The notes: generated by a model from the sequence alone, not told the origin. A stretch of DNA of 63,594 bases from Thermoproteota archaeon (GCA_030550235.1 JAUQPU010000004.1:1-63594); one strand, 5' to 3'. Positions 8,858 to 17,696 are shown, counted from the first letter of the stretch. Program-made: numbers and translations.

Positions 8858-9943
8858 GTGGAACTTGTGACGAGGGTAGAGGCCGTAGAGCTCGTCAAGA
8901 GATATGGCTCATTTGTTGCTGTAGACAAGGTTACCCTTAGGGCGCGAGAAGGGGAGTTAGTAACCATTCTTGGTCCAAGTGGTTGCGGCAAATCCACAAC
9001 GCTGCGCATGCTCGCGGGCCTCATACCGCCGGATTGGGGGCGAATATTCTTTGATGAGAGAGATGTCACTTCTCTTCCTCCGGACAAGAGAAACATAGGA
9101 TTCGTCTTTCAACGGGTAGCACTGTTCCCGCACATGAATGTATACAAGAATGTTGCGTTTGGATTGGAAATGAGGAAATTGCCGAAAAGAGTGATTCAGG
9201 AAAAAGTGAAAGAAGCTCTGCGGCTGGTACACATGGAAGGGTATGAGGATAGAATGCCCTCCCAGCTAAGTGGCGGTCAAGCTCAAAGGGTGGAAATCGC
9301 ACGCGTTCTAGCCACTGATCCTGAGGTCCTCCTCTTTGACGAGCCGCTCAGCAATATAGACGCTAAGCTCAAGGATGAACTGAAGTATGAGATTAGAAGA
9401 ATACAAAGAGAGACTAGGAAGACAATGATATACGTGACCCACGATCAGGCTGAGGCCTTCGCGATATCAGACAGGGTCTACGTCATGAACAATGGAAGAA
9501 TCGAACAAGAAGGATCCCCACTCGAGATATACACGAACCCTAGAACTCCTTTTATCGCAGCATTCATAGGAACAACTAACTTCATAGAGACAAGTATAAA
9601 GGAATATGACGAGAAGGGCGGAATCGCAACACTAGAGGCCGCCGGACTAGAGATAAGAGTCAGGCATCCAAGCATATTAGACAAGCGGAAGAGATACTTC
9701 ATCAGCATAAGACCCGAAGACATAAAAGTAATTAACCCTAATGATCAGAAAAGTTATCTGAACGCTTTTAAGGGCACTGTTGAGGACACCATTTTCATTG
9801 GAACAACTGTAAGGCTGAACATAAACATTAATGGGCTAGTACTAAAAGTTGATACTTACGGTGCTGAACGGTTCAACTTTCTAGACTCTAAGGGCAAGGA
9901 GATTGTTATTGGGTTTGACAGCCCCACCATACTAAACATGTAA
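8858..9943 (+). CDS. ABC transporter ATPase, PotA/CUT1-like
   Basis: The 361-residue ATPase shows Walker A GPSGCGKST (residues 39-47), a Q-loop FQRVALFPHM, signature LSGGQAQR, Walker B LLFDEPLSNID and the H-loop THDQ. A C-terminal OB/TOBE-type regulatory region occupies residues 240-361. It drives import through the two permeases just upstream. Start candidates are GTG 8858 and GTG 8867; the shorter one leaves the fold complete. The stop at 9943 is exactly where the similarity of a broken gene on the other strand ends, suggesting a recombination junction downstream. Confidence 0.9.
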   Translation: MELVTRVEAVELVKRYGSFVAVDKVTLRAREGELVTILGPSGCGKSTTLRMLAGLIPPDWGRIFFDERDVTSLPPDKRNIGFVFQRVALFPHMNVYKNVAFGLEMRKLPKRVIQEKVKEALRLVHMEGYEDRMPSQLSGGQAQRVEIARVLATDPEVLLFDEPLSNIDAKLKDELKYEIRRIQRETRKTMIYVTHDQAEAFAISDRVYVMNNGRIEQEGSPLEIYTNPRTPFIAAFIGTTNFIETSIKEYDEKGGIATLEAAGLEIRVRHPSILDKRKRYFISIRPEDIKVINPNDQKSYLNAFKGTVEDTIFIGTTVRLNININGLVLKVDTYGAERFNFLDSKGKEIVIGFDSPTILNM

Positions 9944-10330
9944 TTACCAAATATCTTTGCGTGTCTGCCTAAATAGCATGGGTCGTGGTAGGTTGTCCTC
10001 GCCTCTAACAGCGCATAGATTGATAGTTTTCCAGCATCCAAGAGCTCTGCAAGGTACTCTGTATAGTGGAGGGTTTCATATTCACCTCCATACTTAGGAT
10101 AGATGTCCCGGAACATGGTGTAACAGTGGGGGGATATGGTCACTATTTTCCTGATACTTAACGAGTTGAATTTTGCTGTGTTTTCGTTGACCAGCTCTTC
10201 TAAGAAATCTGTCTCGCCCGCGTGGAATACCGGGTCTCCACAGCATTTCTCTTTGTCCCGAGGACTGTGAAATCAACCTCTGTTTTAAGCAGAGGTTTTA
10301 TGATAGCGGTTGCTATCCTCTGATCTCTGG
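9944..10330 (-). pseudogene. Heterodisulfide-reductase-like CCG-domain gene remnant
   Basis: Minus-strand translation from about 10320 gives ATAIIKPLLKTEVDFTVL. A frame change at about 10262 leads to EKCCGDPVFHAGETDFLEEL, then KIVTISPHCYTMFRDIYP, HYTEYLAELLDAGKL and TTYHDPCYLGRHAKIFGN. This is the C-terminal cysteine-rich (CCG) domain of HdrD/GlpC/LutA-like Fe-S oxidoreductases, with the CCGD and HDPCYLGRH cysteines intact. The frameshift, the missing N-terminal part and the abrupt loss of similarity at 9943 show it is a fragment. No other Hdr-like gene is in the window. Confidence 0.7.
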
Positions 10331-10549
10331 TTAATATCTTCAAGAGATTATTTGCGCCGGTTCTGAGGCTAGGGGAAGTGTAGGGCCTTATGATTTCATT
10401 CGGCAGCCTCGGTTCTTGCGATAAAGTGGTTTATCCCAAAACCTCTGGTACTATACTGTATGCCTTGGTTTCCATGGTGTCCATAATCGTAACAGGTTGA
10501 TGCAAGCGATTGGTAAGAAAAAGGTTCCTTTAAAGATATAAAAAATTTA

Positions 10550-10557
10550 TTTATAGA
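10550..10557 (+). promoter_or_regulatory. TATA box of acetoacetyl-CoA synthetase gene
   Basis: TTTATAGA within a long A/T-rich tract (10538-10560) is centred about 30 nt before the TTG start at 10584. Confidence 0.45.
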
Positions 10558-10583
10558 TAGTTTCTCCACATGTTTTATAGGCC

Positions 10584-12554
10584 TTGCTTCTTTGGGAGCC
10601 TTCAACGGAAGTCATAGAAAAGGCCAACATGACTCGATTCATCGGGTATGTTGATGGAAAGAAAGGATTGGGAATAGACCCGCTCGAAAAATACGCGTAT
10701 TTTAAGCTGTACGACTGGTCCATTAAAAATATCCCTGAATTCTGGGAGGCTGTCTGGAGCTTTGTCGAGATCAGGGCCTCTAAGCCCTATGACCAAGTTG
10801 TTGACGACTTGAATAAGTTTCCTGGAGCCTCATGGTTTATCGGTGCGAGGCTCAACTTCGCTGAAAACCTTCTCCGGGTAAGAGATGGAAAAACGGCTAT
10901 CATAGCTGTTAGAGAAGATGGGTTCTCAAGAAGGATTTCCTACCTCGACCTATACCGCGAAGTGGTGGGGTTAGCCAGAGGCTTACAGGAGGTGGGGATT
11001 GGAGAAGGTGACATGGTCTGTGGATACATTCCTAACACGGTTGAGGCGTGCGTAGGCATGCTCGCTACGGCCTCGCTGGGAGGGACATGGTCATCAGCAG
11101 GCACAGAGATAGGGGTTGAGGCAGTGGTCGGCAGGTTTGGACAGGTTTCGCCAAAAGTACTCATCACAGTGGATGGATACTTTTACAAGGGCAAGAGATA
11201 CAATATCTTAGAGAGGGTGAAGAAAATTGTTGAGAATATACCTTCTATAAAGAGTGTGGTTCTTGTCCCATATCTTGAAGAGAACCCTAAGATAGATGCT
11301 ATAGAGAATGCAATCCTTTACAACGACTTCATCAAGCCTGGAGACGGATTCTCATTTAAGCAGGTTCCTTCCTCGACGCCCATATACACAATGTTTACCT
11401 CGGGGACCACGGGTAAGCCAAAATGCCTAGTCCAGTCTGTCGCAGGTATTCTTGTCAATCACTTGAAGGAGCTTGTCATACACACAGACCTAAAGCCGGC
11501 AGATACGATTACGTACATAACCTCTACAAGCTGGATGATGTGGAACTGGCTGATGACTTCACTAGCCACAGGTGCTACACTGCTGCTTTACGACGGCGAC
11601 CCAAACTATCCTGACTGGAGAAGAATGTGGCATCTAATCGACGAGCATGGAGTCTCAATCTTCGGATGCAGTGCAAGCTACATCAACTATCTCAGGAGCC
11701 TTAATGCGTCACCGCGGAGAAGCTTCGACCTCGCAAAACTGCGGGAGATATCGCAGACCGGTTCTCCCCTCTCTGCTGATGGGTTTAAGTGGGTATATGA
11801 GGAGGTTAAGAGGGATCATCACTTCAACTCTATATCAGGTGGCACTGATATCAACGGCTGCTTTGCTATAGGTAGCCCGACGTTACCAGTCTATGCGGGA
11901 CAACTCCAATCACCAGCTTTAGGCATGAAGATAAAGTGTTACGATGTACATGGTAACCCGGTCTACGACAGAGAAGGAGAGCTTGTGTGCGAGGCTCCAG
12001 CCCCTTCTATGCCACTTTACTTCCTTAACGACCCGAACAACGAGAAATATCTCGACGCATACTTCAGGTTCTATACTCACAAGAGGGTGTGGAGGCATGG
12101 TGACTACGTCATATTCCACAGCGATACGGGTGGAATTACCTTCCTAGGCAGATCTGATGCCGTGATTAAGCGGTCTGGAGTTAGGATTGGGACCGCCGAG
12201 ATATACGGTGTGGTTGAGAAATTTAAGGAGATAGCTGATAGCCTAGCGGTTGGGCAGAACTGGAAGGGCGATCAAAGAATAATACTTTTCGTGAAAATGG
12301 CTGCAGGGTATTCTTTGACCGAGGAGCTGAAGGATATGATTAAAAAAGAGCTGAGGGAGAGGGTCTCACCGCGACATGTCCCCGACATTATTTTGGAGGC
12401 GCCTGACATACCGTATACCTTTAACATGAAGAAGGTGGAGATAGCGGTTTCAAACATAATAAACGGTAGAAAAGTTATTAACAGGGACTCGCTGATCAAT
12501 CCTGAATCGCTTGACTACTTCGAAAAAATCTTGCCGATGCTACAGGGTGATTAA
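10584..12554 (+). CDS. Acetoacetate-CoA ligase (acetoacetyl-CoA synthetase)
   Basis: This 656-residue ANL-superfamily enzyme should activate acetoacetate, or a related 3-oxo/branched acid, with ATP and CoA. The N-terminus LWEPSTEVIEKANMTRF is the acetoacetyl-CoA synthetase hallmark. The P-loop-like MFTSGTTGKPK lies near residue 270, SGGTDINGCF near 420, and RSDAVIKRSGVRIGTAEIY marks the C-terminal domain hinge. The length matches the family. The start is TTG 10584, supported by the upstream TATA box and by the family N-terminus beginning right there. It overlaps the methyltransferase gene by one base and heads the acyl-CoA block. Confidence 0.88.
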   Translation: MLLWEPSTEVIEKANMTRFIGYVDGKKGLGIDPLEKYAYFKLYDWSIKNIPEFWEAVWSFVEIRASKPYDQVVDDLNKFPGASWFIGARLNFAENLLRVRDGKTAIIAVREDGFSRRISYLDLYREVVGLARGLQEVGIGEGDMVCGYIPNTVEACVGMLATASLGGTWSSAGTEIGVEAVVGRFGQVSPKVLITVDGYFYKGKRYNILERVKKIVENIPSIKSVVLVPYLEENPKIDAIENAILYNDFIKPGDGFSFKQVPSSTPIYTMFTSGTTGKPKCLVQSVAGILVNHLKELVIHTDLKPADTITYITSTSWMMWNWLMTSLATGATLLLYDGDPNYPDWRRMWHLIDEHGVSIFGCSASYINYLRSLNASPRRSFDLAKLREISQTGSPLSADGFKWVYEEVKRDHHFNSISGGTDINGCFAIGSPTLPVYAGQLQSPALGMKIKCYDVHGNPVYDREGELVCEAPAPSMPLYFLNDPNNEKYLDAYFRFYTHKRVWRHGDYVIFHSDTGGITFLGRSDAVIKRSGVRIGTAEIYGVVEKFKEIADSLAVGQNWKGDQRIILFVKMAAGYSLTEELKDMIKKELRERVSPRHVPDIILEAPDIPYTFNMKKVEIAVSNIINGRKVINRDSLINPESLDYFEKILPMLQGD

Positions 12555-13108
12555 TGCCGGTGTATGTTTTTGAGGAGTTTTTCCTAGATATGAGTCTGAG
12601 AAGACTGATTCATGATCCTTACAGACTGTTAAAAGTCATGAGGCTGGAGGAAGGACATATTCTATTGGACGTAGGTTGTGGGACGGGTTATCTTTCAATT
12701 CCCGCCGCATCGATAGTAGGTGATAATGGAATTGTTTATGCGGTGGACATTTCATACAAATACCTGTGGAAACTAGAGCTGAGGGCCGCTAAACTCGGTG
12801 TAAAAAACATACTAGCGGTTAGGACGGGGGCTGAAGAGCTGGATGGAATTCCCGACAATTCCGTCGACAGAGCTGTTTTCATGCTGAGCCTCCACCACAT
12901 AGAGGGGAAGGAGCAGGCGCTTACTCAGGTTAGACGTAAGCTTAAGCAAGACAGCCTACTCATGGTTTATGAGCCGATAGCCTCAAGGATGTTTGGACAC
13001 GGCACAGAACCGTCAGAAATCATACCTCTTCTCAGGCAGAAAGGCTTTGAGCCGCAGCTGTTGGAGAAAGGGCGGCTATTCTGGACCGCTCTATTTGCTC
13101 CCGTATAG
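12554..13108 (+). CDS. Class I SAM-dependent methyltransferase
   Basis: The 184-residue protein has motif I LLDVGCGTGYLSIPAAS near residue 36, an acidic residue ending strand 2 (VYAVDIS), and a motif IV-like stretch SVDRAVFMLSLHHIEGK. This is the layout of the UbiE/Methyltransf_11 group that methylates small molecules. Its ATG overlaps the TAA of the acetoacetyl-CoA synthetase gene, so the two are co-expressed and probably coupled. Why a methyltransferase accompanies an acyl-CoA ligase is unclear. The substrate is unknown. Confidence 0.82.
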   Translation: MPVYVFEEFFLDMSLRRLIHDPYRLLKVMRLEEGHILLDVGCGTGYLSIPAASIVGDNGIVYAVDISYKYLWKLELRAAKLGVKNILAVRTGAEELDGIPDNSVDRAVFMLSLHHIEGKEQALTQVRRKLKQDSLLMVYEPIASRMFGHGTEPSEIIPLLRQKGFEPQLLEKGRLFWTALFAPV

Positions 13109-13166
13109 ACTGTCATGTACTTCATCCTCAAAATGAATTTGCTAATGGCGATGTTGTTTTAAAATG

Positions 13167-13174
13167 TTTAATTA
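13167..13174 (+). promoter_or_regulatory. TATA box of the acyl-CoA dehydrogenase/thiolase operon
   Basis: TTTAATTA, centred about 26 nt before the ATG at 13196, suggests a separate leaderless transcript for the 13.2-17.7 kb genes. Confidence 0.45.
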
Positions 13175-13195
13175 TCTCTAAGCCTTTCTAGTCGT

Positions 13196-14335
13196 ATGCT
13201 CTCCGAAGAGGAGGCATTAATTCTTAAAACAGCTGAAAAAATAGGTACGATGGTTGGTCGGGATTATTGGCTGCGCTGTGCCCGTGAGAAGAAAAGTCCT
13301 GACATGTTGTGGGGGGAGCTTTTAAAGACAAACCTAACAAGCGCTGGTGTTGAGAGAGTTTCGGGCACAGGTCTCTTGGAAGCCGCGCTCGTTCAGGAGG
13401 GCCTTGCGAGGGCTGGGCTACCAGTTCTCCAATTTTTGACTACGCATCTCTCAAGGACAGTAATCGCCAAGTATGGGACTGGACAGCAGTTCGAGAGGTT
13501 TGTTAGACCTACATGTGAGCAGGGAAAAAAGATAAGTTTCTGCATTACGGAGTCTGAGGCCGGCTCCAATACTTGGCGAATAAGAACTTTTGCGAAGAAA
13601 AGGGACGGCGGCTACATTTTGAACGGGCAGAAAACATTCATCACAGGTGCACGCGAGTCAGACTATCTGCTGATAGTGGCGAGGACGAAAAGATACGAGG
13701 AGGTTGAGGATAAGAAGGATGGGATATCGTTGTTTGTTGTGGAGGCAAACAATAGTGGAATATCGTTCGAGGCGCTTAACATCGAGCTATATTCCCCAGA
13801 GACTCAGTATACTGTTTACTTTGATGGGGTTGAGTTGAGCGATGAGAATTTGATAGGGGAAGTGGATAGAGGTGTCAATTATCTTTTCGACTGTCTTAAT
13901 GTGGAGAGGATATTGATAGCTGCTTGTAGTATAGGTCTAGGGGAGTATGTACTTAGGAGGGCTGTCGAGTATGCTAAGCAAAGGGTGGTATTCGATAAGC
14001 CGATAGGGTCTTACCAGGGTCTCCAGTTTAGGATGGCGCGTGCCAAGGCGCATTTAGAGGCTGCTAGGTCTCTAAACTACAATGCGGCCAGACTATTCGA
14101 CGGTGGGGGAAAAGTAGGAGCCGAGGCAAACATGGCTAAGCTTGTTGCCTCTGAAGCCGGCTTGGAAGCCTTTGAGATAGCGATGCAGACCTTTGGAGGT
14201 AACGCCTACGACCTAGACACAGACATAATAACATTCTATCCAGTCATAAGACTTTTCATAACTGCACCAGTCACCAACGAGCTTGTGCTCAGCTACATCG
14301 GCCGACACGTTTTGGGTCTGCCAAAATCCTACTAG
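13196..14335 (+). CDS. Acyl-CoA dehydrogenase
   Basis: This 379-residue flavoprotein has the FAD-loop ITESEAGSN and GQKTFITGA, helix G with VERILIA, and the RVVFDKPIG and QTFGGNAYDLDTD motifs of the family. It should introduce a 2,3 double bond into an acyl-CoA and pass electrons to ETF or an equivalent carrier. The usual catalytic Glu of the short/medium-chain enzymes (in YEGTSQ) is replaced; the corresponding stretch reads TAPVTNE. E237 in VERILIA sits where isovaleryl-CoA and long-chain dehydrogenases keep their base, so activity is still plausible. Eight nt separate it from the first thiolase-like gene. Confidence 0.88.
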   Translation: MLSEEEALILKTAEKIGTMVGRDYWLRCAREKKSPDMLWGELLKTNLTSAGVERVSGTGLLEAALVQEGLARAGLPVLQFLTTHLSRTVIAKYGTGQQFERFVRPTCEQGKKISFCITESEAGSNTWRIRTFAKKRDGGYILNGQKTFITGARESDYLLIVARTKRYEEVEDKKDGISLFVVEANNSGISFEALNIELYSPETQYTVYFDGVELSDENLIGEVDRGVNYLFDCLNVERILIAACSIGLGEYVLRRAVEYAKQRVVFDKPIGSYQGLQFRMARAKAHLEAARSLNYNAARLFDGGGKVGAEANMAKLVASEAGLEAFEIAMQTFGGNAYDLDTDIITFYPVIRLFITAPVTNELVLSYIGRHVLGLPKSY

Positions 14336-14343
14336 GGGATGTT

Positions 14344-15450
14344 ATGATGGACATATGGGTTGCTGGTGTGGGTGAAATACCTTGTAGACCTATCTACGAC
14401 GACATGGATTTTAGAGAGATGCTGTACAGAGCCGCGGTGAAAGCCTATTTTGACGCCGGGATTACACCTGCAGAGGTGGACGGAGTGGTTTCTAGCGGCA
14501 TGGATTTCTATGAAGGTATGAGTATTACTGATTCTTACACGCCTGACCAAGTGGGTGGACGCCTGAAGTTCAACACCCTCGTCTCGAATGACGCCTTAAA
14601 CGCAATTATACACGGGTGTATGCTTTTGAAGACGGGGCATTTTAGAACCATTTTAGTGACGGCCTATGCCAAGGCCTCAAATATTCTAAACTACTCCGAA
14701 ATTGTTTTAAACTCTTTCGACCCACACGTTATCAGGCCACTCACCCCCCACTTCTATACTATCGCCGCGCTGGACGCACGTGCATATCTTACAAACTCTG
14801 GGTGCGAGGCGCGCGACCTTTCCCTAGTCGCCGCCAAGAATAAGAGGAATGCTCTCAGAAACCCTTCAGCGGCATTCGCTGAAAATACGTCTGTCGAGGA
14901 GGTTGAGAGCACGGAGGTTGTATCTGAGCCTCTGAGAAGAGGGCATGTCGCAGTGCCCTGCGACTATGCTGCGGCGGTCCTGCTGACCACGGAGAAGGAG
15001 CTTGGGAAGGTGCGGGTTGAGGCTTTCGGATATGCCGCAGGCAGCTATTCGCCAGACCTCTCCTTGAAGACGTGGGGCCAATCAGGCTGGGCTAGGGCCG
15101 CGTTAGACATTGCTTTTAAGCAGACAAGGCTCAGGCAGGTAGATTTCGTAGAAATTTCCGAGCCTTTCGCCCACAGCGAGCTTATGGCTTTGGATGCATT
15201 TGGCGTCATAAGGGAGAGTATATGCAAGACTCTACGGGATGGCGGTTTTAACATAGACGGTCATTTGCCGGTGAATCCTTCGGGCGGGTGTATCGGGATG
15301 GGTTATCCGTTAAACGCGGCAGGGCTCCAGAGGCTGGTTCAGTCAGTCAACCTGTTAAGAACTGGTAGGTGGAATTCGTGTCTAGTAGCCTCTCCTGACG
15401 GTGAGGTTGTAGATGGAGGCGCGGTTGTAGTGCTGCGCGTGGAGGCGTGA
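14344..15450 (+). CDS. Thiolase-fold (lipid-transfer-type) protein lacking canonical Cys/His
   Basis: The 368-residue protein has the full thiolase fold with the SCPx/lipid-transfer-type start (WVAGVGEIPCRP). At the position of the nucleophilic Cys it has Asn (FNTLVSNDALNA), and the catalytic His of GHPxGAxG is Tyr (GMGYPLNAAG). It therefore cannot act as a normal Claisen thiolase. Thiolase-fold partners of DUF35 proteins with lost catalytic residues include the steroid side-chain aldolase Ltp2, so an acyl-CoA aldolase or a structural role is possible. It is followed 4 nt later by a second thiolase-like gene and then by two DUF35 genes. Confidence 0.8.
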   Translation: MMDIWVAGVGEIPCRPIYDDMDFREMLYRAAVKAYFDAGITPAEVDGVVSSGMDFYEGMSITDSYTPDQVGGRLKFNTLVSNDALNAIIHGCMLLKTGHFRTILVTAYAKASNILNYSEIVLNSFDPHVIRPLTPHFYTIAALDARAYLTNSGCEARDLSLVAAKNKRNALRNPSAAFAENTSVEEVESTEVVSEPLRRGHVAVPCDYAAAVLLTTEKELGKVRVEAFGYAAGSYSPDLSLKTWGQSGWARAALDIAFKQTRLRQVDFVEISEPFAHSELMALDAFGVIRESICKTLRDGGFNIDGHLPVNPSGGCIGMGYPLNAAGLQRLVQSVNLLRTGRWNSCLVASPDGEVVDGGAVVVLRVEA

Positions 15451-15454
15451 TGGG

Positions 15455-16609
15455 TTGAGGAAAAGGGTAGCTATTGTTGGAGCTGGTATGACGTATTTTC
15501 GCTCAATGCTGCCGATGACGCCTCAAGAAATGGTATACGAGGCCGCTAGGAAGAGCCTGGATGATTGTGGACTAGAATTCAGAGATATTGACGCCGTGGT
15601 GTCTGGGTCAGCACCCGACGCATTCGACGGATACCATCATAAGGGGCTCGTAGGGGTTGAGCCGTCTGGCGGGTTTAGAAAACCCTATTCTAGAGTCTAT
15701 GTGGGTGGCGGGACAGGTGTGGGTGTGGCTGTTGCGGGCTGGTGGCATGTTGCGTCAGGAGCCTTCAAAAAAGTTTTGGTCGTGGCATGGGAGAAGATGA
15801 GCCACCCATACCCACACTCTCAGCCCCTCTTCAAGACAATCTTCGACCCCGTTACAGAACAGCCCCTTGGCCCAAACCTGATATGGATATTCGCCTTAGA
15901 GATGCGCCGCTACATGGAAATGCATAAACTCTCTAAGGAGCTGATAGCGCGCGTCGCGGTCAAGAATAAGGGTAACGCGCTGGACCATCCCTACGCCCAG
16001 CTGGGAGCAAAAATAACAGTCGAGGATGTGTTGAGATCTCCAGTACTAGTATGGCCTGTACACAGACTTGACATTAGCCCATCGTCAGATGGCGCCGTTG
16101 CTCTGGTCTTCGCCTCTGAGGAAGAGGCTAAGAAGATAACCGACACGCCTGTTTGGATCGACGGAGTGGGCGCATGTCTGGACAGCCAGTTCTGGACCAA
16201 CCGCGACCTTGCATATCCCTATTACGTTTACTTGGCGGCGCAGCAGGCCTACAAGATGGCCGGGATAGCCAACCCGCTCAAGGAGATCGATGTATTCGAG
16301 CCCTACGACCCCTTCACGTATAAAGAGCTACACCACCTAGACGCCCTGCTCGGGAAGCCCGGCCTCGCACCCAAGCTTTTGGAGGAGGGGCAGCTAGAGA
16401 GGGATGGGGATTATCCTACATGTCCGTCGGGCGGCCTCTTAGGCGTCGGAAACCCAATAGCTGCTGCAGGGCTTATGAAGGTTGCTGAGCTCTATTGGCA
16501 GCTCTCGGGGAGAGCGGGTAAAAGACAGGTCCCAAACGCGCGTGTCGGTGTGGCGCAGGCTTGGGGTGACTTGATGCAGGTCGCTCAAGTGGTGGTGTGC
16601 AGAGCGTGA
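15455..16609 (+). CDS. Second thiolase-fold protein lacking canonical Cys/His
   Basis: This 384-residue thiolase-superfamily protein starts at TTG 15455 (LRKRVAIVGAGMTYF), four bases after the previous stop. The nucleophile position reads YVGGGTGVGVAVAG, with Gly in place of Cys, and the His motif reads GVGNPIAAAG, with Asn in place of His. The fold elements (KNKGNALDHPYAQ, PSSDGAVALVFAS, FEPYDPFTYKELHHLDAL) are well kept, so this is a selected protein, not a decayed one. It probably pairs with the preceding paralogue and binds the DUF35 proteins encoded next. Biochemical activity is unknown. Confidence 0.8.
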   Translation: MRKRVAIVGAGMTYFRSMLPMTPQEMVYEAARKSLDDCGLEFRDIDAVVSGSAPDAFDGYHHKGLVGVEPSGGFRKPYSRVYVGGGTGVGVAVAGWWHVASGAFKKVLVVAWEKMSHPYPHSQPLFKTIFDPVTEQPLGPNLIWIFALEMRRYMEMHKLSKELIARVAVKNKGNALDHPYAQLGAKITVEDVLRSPVLVWPVHRLDISPSSDGAVALVFASEEEAKKITDTPVWIDGVGACLDSQFWTNRDLAYPYYVYLAAQQAYKMAGIANPLKEIDVFEPYDPFTYKELHHLDALLGKPGLAPKLLEEGQLERDGDYPTCPSGGLLGVGNPIAAAGLMKVAELYWQLSGRAGKRQVPNARVGVAQAWGDLMQVAQVVVCRA

Positions 16610-17265
16610 CAAGGGCCACACCCTCAAGATTCTCGCCAAACTATTTACAGCAACTACCAGAAGACTTGGCCAGGTACATACAGAGGCATGGGCTCGACAA
16701 AGAGTTCGGAAGACTGGAAAGCTGGGCCTCATCAATGGAGAAGAGATACATGGAGATAGGTGAGTGGCAGATAGACAATCTCGTCCTAACCTACTGGCAC
16801 ATCGCATGCATGTATAGACATACCGCAGGGGCTGCTTTTTCACGCTTTCTCAAGGGACTAAAAAACGGCAAAATACTTGGAACGAGGTGCGAAGGCTGCG
16901 GACGCGTATTGATACCTCCACGAACCTTCTGCGAATGGTGTTTCAAAGACATAGACACATGGGTCGAGCACCCGGGAGCCGGAATCATATCAACCTACTC
17001 GCTATCATATATTGGGACAGACCCTAGAGTCAGGTTTGAGAAGCCCGTAATCGTTGCTGTGGTTTGGTTTGACGGCACTGTGAAAAAGGCGAATTCGTCG
17101 AGAACAGTTCTACATGCCGCGGGAATACTACACAAGGTTCAAGGAGTTGGCCCGGAAGAGGTTCATGTCGGGATGCGTGTAAAACCTGTTTGGAGAAAGC
17201 CGGAGGAAAGGGTTGGCAGCATCTTGGACATAGAGTATTTCGCACCACTGGAGAGTGATGTGTGA
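16597..17265 (+). CDS. DUF35 OB-fold protein with N-terminal extension
   Basis: The 222-residue protein contains the rubredoxin-like zinc ribbon of DUF35 (CEGCGRVLIPPRTFCEWC, near residues 103-120) followed by the OB-fold (IISTYSLSYIG, then IVAVVWFDG). In archaea DUF35 proteins bridge thiolase and HMG-CoA synthase and supply part of a shared CoA site. About 85 residues precede the usual domain start; they look helical and I do not recognise them. Translation starts at GTG 16597, inside the end of the thiolase-like gene (13-nt overlap). It sits between the thiolase-like pair and a second, shorter DUF35 gene. Confidence 0.82.
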   Translation: MQSVTRATPSRFSPNYLQQLPEDLARYIQRHGLDKEFGRLESWASSMEKRYMEIGEWQIDNLVLTYWHIACMYRHTAGAAFSRFLKGLKNGKILGTRCEGCGRVLIPPRTFCEWCFKDIDTWVEHPGAGIISTYSLSYIGTDPRVRFEKPVIVAVVWFDGTVKKANSSRTVLHAAGILHKVQGVGPEEVHVGMRVKPVWRKPEERVGSILDIEYFAPLESDV

Positions 17266-17672
17266 TGGGTATCGAGAGCTTTTATGAATATCCTGCAGGT
17301 ATAGCCCTCTCAAGATTCCTGGAGGAGTTAAGGCTGGGCAGGCTGGTTGCAAGCAAATGCAGCTCATGCGGTCACATGACAATACCGCCTAGGGCCTATT
17401 GCGTGAAATGCTATAGGCCGATTAAAGAGTATCAAGTAATCGGAGGGGAGGGGCGGATAGTCACCTACACACGCTCCTTCATCAACATAGAGGGGAAGCC
17501 AGCTAACCCGCCAGTAACATGGGTCTTCGTAAAATTCGACGGAGTTGATGGCGGATTACTACATCTTCTCGACCCGTCGATAAACCCGCAGACGGGCATG
17601 AGGGTTAGGCCAGTTTTCAGAGAACAAAGGATCGGGAGTATACTGGATATTAAATGGTTTACTGCAGTTTAG
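17265..17672 (+). CDS. DUF35 OB-fold protein, short form
   Basis: The 135-residue protein is a standard-length DUF35: an N-terminal helix (YPAGIALSRFLEELRLGR), zinc ribbon CSSCGHMTIPPRAYCVKC near residues 32-49, then an OB-fold ending in RIGSILDIKWF. Its ATG overlaps the preceding stop (TGATG). Two DUF35 genes behind two thiolase-like genes suggest two cognate pairs or one hetero-oligomer. It closes the acyl-CoA operon; the next gene has its own TATA box. Confidence 0.85.
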   Translation: MGIESFYEYPAGIALSRFLEELRLGRLVASKCSSCGHMTIPPRAYCVKCYRPIKEYQVIGGEGRIVTYTRSFINIEGKPANPPVTWVFVKFDGVDGGLLHLLDPSINPQTGMRVRPVFREQRIGSILDIKWFTAV

Positions 17673-17688
17673 CCGGGGGCTTGAGAAC

Positions 17689-17696
17689 TTTTAAAA
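17689..17696 (+). promoter_or_regulatory. TATA box of zinc-ribbon membrane protein
   Basis: TTTTAAAA is centred about 28 nt before TTG 17721, pointing to a leaderless start there or at TTG 17718. Confidence 0.4.

Noticed and set aside
10396-10605. Minus-strand frame containing GHHGNQGIQYSTRGFGINHF
   Set aside because: It looks protein-like but I could not place it in any family; it may be further decay of the adjacent CCG gene, and it is not called as a gene.
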